Program-made: the position numbers and the translations under genes
The notes under the pieces: generated by a model
What the model saw: the letters and a program-made list of their open reading frames with translations, nothing else
Databases searched by the model: none
Told to the model about the DNA's origin: nothing
DNA from: Sparassis latifolia
Taxonomy: Eukaryota > Basidiomycota > Agaricomycetes > Polyporales > Sparassidaceae
Length of the DNA stretch: 64,000 nt
Reading direction: 5' to 3'
NCBI GenBank assembly: GCA_018466975.1
Contig: CM031560.1
Location: 682,001-746,000, forward strand
In this document: piece after piece, positions 59,131 to 64,000 of the stretch
Position numbering within the stretch: the first letter of the stretch is position 1
How the letters are laid out: each line of letters opens with the position of its first letter

Positions 59131-59844
59131 ACCTATAGACTTTCCGCTGCGTCACGGTCGTGCGAAAGATCTGATCTGCCACGTGATCGATGGTCTGTGT
59201 TCAAATTCTGCTGTAGCGTACCAGGCACTTTCTAAGTATATGCATGTTGGTCGTGCAAGAGCCAGTGATACAGACAGACAACATGTGGTCCACTTCAAGG
59301 TATGCACTTCAGCAAATCCTTCACTCTGCTAGGTCATATGCAATCCTAGCTCCAGCCCAAGCATACGGGTAATTGTGTGGGTCATCGCCGACTCGGAGCA
59401 TCCATCCATCTGCAAAAAGTTCAAGGTCTAGGTAGCACTATGTAGCTCGGGTAGGCCGGAAAGGCGCGTAGCAGGGTCCCTGATTATGTAGGACTCTGTA
59501 GAATGGGGTATCCTATGATAGATGGTGGTAGGGCCGTAGCATGCGAGGGCGATAGTACCTGTAGGCTCGCATAGCAGCTGTAGTATCGGCTAGGAACCCC
59601 TCCCGGACATCCACAACACAGAGATCTGGCGTCCGATGCTGGTTTCTCATTGGCAGACAGGGACAAACTCGATATGGGTTCAAAAATATACAATCAAATG
59701 CATTAAAAAGATAATACGTCGACAGATACGGGTATCGAGACACAATGATCTTACTTTTTGACATTGCGGTCAGAATATTCAACGCCACCCATCCTCGCGG
59801 GGCCTTCAACCACCTCGCAGGCAAACCCAGCCTCGAAGTTCACC
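59131..59844. other. Intergenic region with an EGT1-like 3' relic
   Basis: 714 bp between two minus-strand genes. Apart from the relic at 59321-59412, no gene is supportable; a 104-codon minus-strand frame (59513-59824) has no recognisable motif. Confidence 0.5.
59321..59412 (-). pseudogene. Relic resembling the last exon of EGT1
   Basis: Minus strand reads HNYPYAWAGARIAYDLAE and stops, against HNYPYAWVGARIAYDVTK at the end of EGT1 (46805). DNA similarity extends over about 50 bp and is preceded by an acceptor-like TTTTTGCAG. Upstream sequence does not continue the FGE domain. It may be the remnant of a duplicated EGT1-like gene lying 12.5 kb away, or the 3' exon of an unrecognised FGE-domain gene. 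Confidence 0.55.
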
Positions 59845-62120
59845 TCAATTCTCCATTGCCGCAAAGTCATCGTCAGTCAGTTGATCCAAGATTCGGACCA
59901 CAGCGGCATCCTCGAGCGCACCCGCATTAGACCTAAAACAACATATCAGATGCACCACAATATGGGAAAAGCTGTACCCTCACCTGAGAGTCTGCAAGAG
60001 GTCTTCTTGCATGCGGCACGATGCTCGCGAGCGCATCTTCGAGTATGCCTCCCAGTTATTGAGCATGTTGAGGTGCTCCAGATACACCGGTTTGTATTTT
60101 CGAGCACGCATGTCGAGCTTCACGTGAGTTCCAGTAGCATATTCATCAATAGCGCACTCGATCTACGAAGATTCATCAGCCGTGCACATAGGAGAAGTGG
60201 TCCTCAACACGCACCACAGTAAGGACCTGGGCAATCATTGCCAGAGAAGGTCCTCCGACAAAATACTCCTGATAGCGGATGCCATCATCTTCGGCATCCA
60301 CAAACCACATCTTGGTCAAGATATCTGTAATGATTGGATTGCGGCATAGGGTGGTAGGGCTTGCCGGGTCCTGAGGGTGATCATGAGTAGTCAGACAAAG
60401 CGCGGAAGACAGTGTGATGACGTACGACATGAGCATGTGCCGCCTTGTGCTTCAGGCGTACGACAAGAGCTCGGTTGTGTTCCTTCACTTCGTTAGAATG
60501 CCCTTGCTTGAACCCAAACTGCTGCGGCAGAAGACCACGAGCTATTGTCTTCATGACGCCTCGGACTTGAGGTGCACGATCTCGAATCTGAAGGAGAATC
60601 AGTAACACAATCACGCAGAGCGGACTTACTTACTAAACTGCGGTCCTTTGTCGTTGGGGTGTAGGCCAGATCTTTCTCTTCACATGCAGCTCCCCACGAC
60701 TCGATGACGAGTGTGTCCATATTGTCAGTGTTAGCCCATGCACCCTCCGTGCAGAGCAGAAGCTTGAAATGCTTGTACGCAATGTCAAGGAGATCCTGAT
60801 GCTGCACACCCAGGCCGCGTGCGCTCCGATCCTTCTTGGCTTTCTTTTTCGGGTGCGCAATGTCATCATCTTCATCCACGTCATCAAGACTATCATTGTC
60901 GTCACCATCATCAAATACGTTGTCGCGGAAGTCAAACCCCATGTTTTTGCCGCTGTTTGAAGGGTCCTGTTCAATCTCCATCCCGCTAGCCACAGGAGGC
61001 GATGCCTATGAAGAAGTCATTACAATGTGGCCTACTCACGCATCATCAGAAGCAAATACCGTTAGAGGAACATTTTCTCGACCCTCTCGTGCAGCCGTTG
61101 CAAATGCGTTGGAGCTTGCATTACGATGAGCATCTCCAGTGACACGCCGCTTCAGGTTGGGGTTACGCGTCGCTGGGATGGGAACTGGAGTCTGCGGTGA
61201 TCTCGGGTTAGAAGGGGTCGCGCGACGGACCAAGCCTTTTTTGGTGATGCGCCGTATAGGGAGTGGGACAGGCGTAGAAGCAATCTTCATAAATTGAAGT
61301 AAGAACTCAGCTAGACTTCCGAGATGTATGAACATACCATCTGCATACCGCGTGGCAATTGTTCATCAACAAGATTGCTATCAGCCTCAATACTGAGTCC
61401 AGCAGCATCTGTGAGGTGTCCTCGGTGAGAACTACTAAAAACATCTATGGGATATTTACTTACCGTCAGTCGACTCTGCAGTTGGCAGAGGTACATGGAC
61501 CAGGCTGCCATCTTGATGATGTCCTGGCAGGATAGCCTCAGCTGCCGGCGCCGGCGCCATGAATGTTGTCCGTGGGATATATAGGCTCGACCTGTCTGGG
61601 GTAGCTGATGGATGATGCATTGCCAAAGAGTCAAATGCTGCTGGTGCCGGCATCGGCATAGTAAATCCGTAGCCAGCTGGCGCAGGCGAGGGTATACCAA
61701 AGGGAGCCGAAAAGCTTCCCAAATTCACAGCAATATCAGAGGTCATTGGAAGGATGTCTGCATTGACACCGGAATGCGACCAGTTAAACATAAAGTCAGT
61801 GTCAGTGTCCTCTCCGAAGCGCAGCTCTGGTCCCGGAAATTGCTGAAGAGCATTGGTCGAAACATCTTGCAGCGGGCTCTCTGAATGTGGCATTTTATTG
61901 TGAGCCAGGGCCTGTTGGCGGCGTTGTCGACGGTCCTCCGACCTGGCAAGACTTGCACCTGCAATGTGCGATTTTAATTTGTTGCAGACATATGGAGAGA
62001 TGACTTACGATGAGTCTCGATGCGAGCAGTGTGACGTGGCTCACGATGACCACGTCCGGATGGTGCTGGAAGTTCTTGCGACTCAAAGTCGCAAAAATTC
62101 TCGGGCGCAGGAGGTGCCAT
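59845..62120 (-). CDS. DUF6532-domain protein
   Basis: Nine exons (62120-62009, 61958-61464, 61408-61338, 61284-61040, 60985-60634, 60587-60426, 60370-60215, 60162-59984, 59932-59845) give 619 residues. A Pro/Ala/Ser-rich N-terminal half and a basic segment (PLPIRRITKKGLVRRATPS, then ATRNPNLKRRVTG) precede an acidic stretch (DDGDDNDSLDDVDEDDD) with KKKAKKDRSARG. A C-terminal alpha-helical domain follows: QDLLDIAYKHFKLLLCTEGA, IRDRAPQVRGVMKTIARGLL, NPIITDILTKMWFVDAEDDG, YQEYFVGGPSLAMIAQVL and YKPVYLEHLNMLNNWEAYS. This order matches the basidiomycete DUF6532 family, often seen near transposons; function unknown. Nuclear location is suggested by the basic clusters. Confidence 0.78.
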
Positions 62121-62325
62121 TGACGACAGAGTAGGGGAACGGTGGATGAATGAAAGAAAAAAACCAAGGCAACGGAGTGGCTGAGATTTTGAGATTTTGG
62201 ATGATACAATACATTGGCAAACAACGGCCCGCGGCTCAGGCCCAAGAGAGCAGAGCGGGCTCTCCAGTCTGGCTAAGTCATCGTGCCGCTGTGTTGATTG
62301 AAGACATTCTTCCCATCTGCCCATC

Positions 62326-64000
62326 ATGGCTATTTGCCAGTTCTGCCGACAGCCCTTCAAAAGTGACCTTGCTGTGAGACAACACCAGGCACAGTCAGTT
62401 ACCTCGGGATGCCGTCAAAAGCGCGATACTTTCTGGGCGAACCTCTGGGAAGCTCGGAAAGCACGGATTTATGGACACTCACACAGTCTTGCTGCTGCTG
62501 CCGATTTCCTTGCAGACCGAGCATTGGCAGAGGAGATCCTGGTGGACAATAACCTACAAGATCATCAGCTGCATGAGACCTTACCGACAGAGGAGCATCC
62601 TGAGTCCAATGATCAGGATGCGACATTACCAAGGAGGGCACGAGTCGATGATATCCCAGAACTGGAATACCCCCAAGCGAAGTACACGCAGCAATGGCCA
62701 CCTGAAAAGGGTGCTGGGTTGGCGTACCAGGACTCAAAGACGCAATTTGAGCAAATTCGTGATGACCAAGTTTTGAAGGGAGACGAGATCTATGGTCCTT
62801 TCGAGAGCGAAGATGAGTGGGAGTTAGCAAAGTGGTTGATCAAGAATGTCGGACATACACAGGCGGAGAACTTTCTGAAGCTTCCCATTGTACGTAACAT
62901 TGACACTTTGTGTGCATCTGTGACCGTACTTACCAAAATGAGGTCAGATCCAAAGTCGTGTCAATCCCTCATTCCGCAACAAGGATGCTTTGCTTAATCA
63001 CATTGATGCACTCCCCAGTGGGATTGGCTGGCAGTGTGAAGACATCGAACTCACTGGTGATGTTCCCGACCAAGATGGGAACCTGTTGTCGGAGAAGCTT
63101 GAGCTGTGGTTCCGTGATCCCCTTGACTGCGTCCAGGAGCTCTTCAACAACCCAGTCTTTCGAGACGCCATGAAGTATGCACCAGAGCGGCAGTTTGTCG
63201 ATAGAGAAGGGCAGATACGAGCAACCGGTGAGATGTGGACAGCAGATTGGTGGTGGAACATACAGGTAAGCCGGCCGCAGCTTCTACAACGATCTGGTGG
63301 ACTCAACGCTTGGCGTCTGTTTAGGAGAAACTAGCCGTCGGGGCCACTGTTGCTCCCATCATTCTGTCATCTGACAAGACCCAGCTCTCTCAGTTCCGCG
63401 GAGACAAGAGCGCATGGCCACTCTACTTGACAATCGGGAATATCGCCAAGGATGTTCGGCGCAAAGTGTCTTCACAAGCCACCGTCTTAGTTGGCTATCT
63501 GCCTGTTGCAAAGCTGGATTCATTCAGTGATAAGACACGTTCCGCTGTGAAATACCGGCTCTTCCACTACTGCATGAAGAAAATCCTTGCGTCTGTCGCC
63601 AAGGCGGGCCAGACTGGAGTTGCAATGACCTGCGCGGATGGACTAGAGCGAGCGGTTTGGCCAATCGTGGCTGCATATGTCGCAGATTACCCTGAGCAGT
63701 GCCTGGTGGCATGTTGCATGGAGAACCGATGCCCGATGTGCCAGGTGCCGCCAGACAGACGAGGAGAACATGAGACTCATGAGAAGCGTGATGAACAGGA
63801 TACTCTCTCTTTCCTTGCAGCCATGGACACTGGAACAAATGACCCGCACACGAAGGAGAAATTCAAAGAACTAGGTCTTCGACCTGTATACCCACCATTC
63901 TGGAAGGATCTCCCTCATTCCGATGTCTTCCAATGGTTCACACCGGACCTGTTGCATCAGCTCCACAAAGGTGTCTTCAAAGACCATCTCGTGAAATGGT
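62326..64000 (+). CDS. Plavaka-type transposase (3' partial)
   Basis: Exons 62326-62889, 62948-63265 and 63325-64000 (open to the window end; about 519 residues seen). It starts with a C2H2-like finger (MAICQFCRQPFKSDLAVRQH). Typical blocks follow: GPFESEDEWELAKWLIKNVG, FRNKDALLNHIDALPSGIGW, ELWFRDPLDCVQELFNNPVF, MWTADWWWNIQEKLAVGATV, ILSSDKTQLSQFRGDKSAWP, YLTIGNIAKDVRRK, MTCADGLERAVWPIVAAYVA, QCLVACCMENRCPMCQVPP and TPDLLHQLHKGVFKDHLVKW. These fit Plavaka transposases of the CACTA-related group. No stop or frameshift occurs in the visible part, so the element may be young or still active. Confidence 0.88.

Noticed and set aside
59513..59824. 104-codon minus-strand frame between the paralogues and the DUF6532 gene
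   Set aside because: No recognisable motif, no clear splice partner; insufficient support.

Overview
The window is nuclear DNA from a filamentous basidiomycete, most likely an agaricomycete of the polypore type. The evidence is the gene structure (many GT-AG introns of about 45-65 nt), the conserved eukaryotic genes (SCC2, RRP6, ADE6, EGT1, YPD1) and the lineage-typical repeats and families (Plavaka transposase, Helitron with a DUF6570-like head, tyrosine-recombinase retrotransposons, a DUF6532 protein). No rRNA, tRNA or CRISPR array was recognised. Exon coordinates were derived by hand. For most genes the exon lengths sum to an intact reading frame, which is the main check on the models.

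Layout. 1-9.8 kb: a 5'-partial Cep57/PPC89-like spindle-pole protein (+), a DUF4203-like membrane protein (-) with coding irregularities, and an 11-exon DEAH-box RNA helicase (+), separated by non-autonomous transposons (146, 402 and 1096 bp). 9.8-28.65 kb: a gene-free repeat island. It holds a 5.4-kb TA-flanked inverted-repeat element carrying a decayed Helitron head, a 688-bp CAGT-ended element, and a 9.8-kb block with two oppositely oriented, inactivated Gag/RT/RNase H/tyrosine-recombinase retrotransposons. That block splits one MITE, and another MITE interrupts one of the gag genes. A second, near-identical copy of the 1096-bp element closes the island 128 bp before the next gene.

28.8-62.1 kb: a compact gene island. 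It contains SCC2 (cohesin loader, 30 exons), a Sec14-like CRAL-TRIO protein, YPD1 (phosphorelay), an RPAP3-like TPR cochaperone, ADE6 (purine synthesis, with one apparent frameshift), a Ser/Pro-rich protein, EGT1 (ergothioneine synthesis), a DHHC palmitoyltransferase, RRP6 (nuclear exosome), a tandem pair of unknown paralogues and a DUF6532 protein. From 62.3 kb to the end there is an intact, 3'-truncated Plavaka transposase gene.

The genes are mostly unrelated housekeeping functions; no metabolic cluster is apparent. Two short divergent intergenic regions (119 bp between the CRAL-TRIO gene and YPD1, 288 bp between the DHHC gene and RRP6) probably act as shared promoters. The most unusual feature is the layered transposon nesting, together with a nonsense codon at the same position in both retrotransposon copies. 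I did not find a clearly new biological system. The best candidates for undescribed biology are the tandem paralogue pair, the 5.4-kb inverted-repeat element and the coding interruptions in ADE6 and the DUF4203-like gene.
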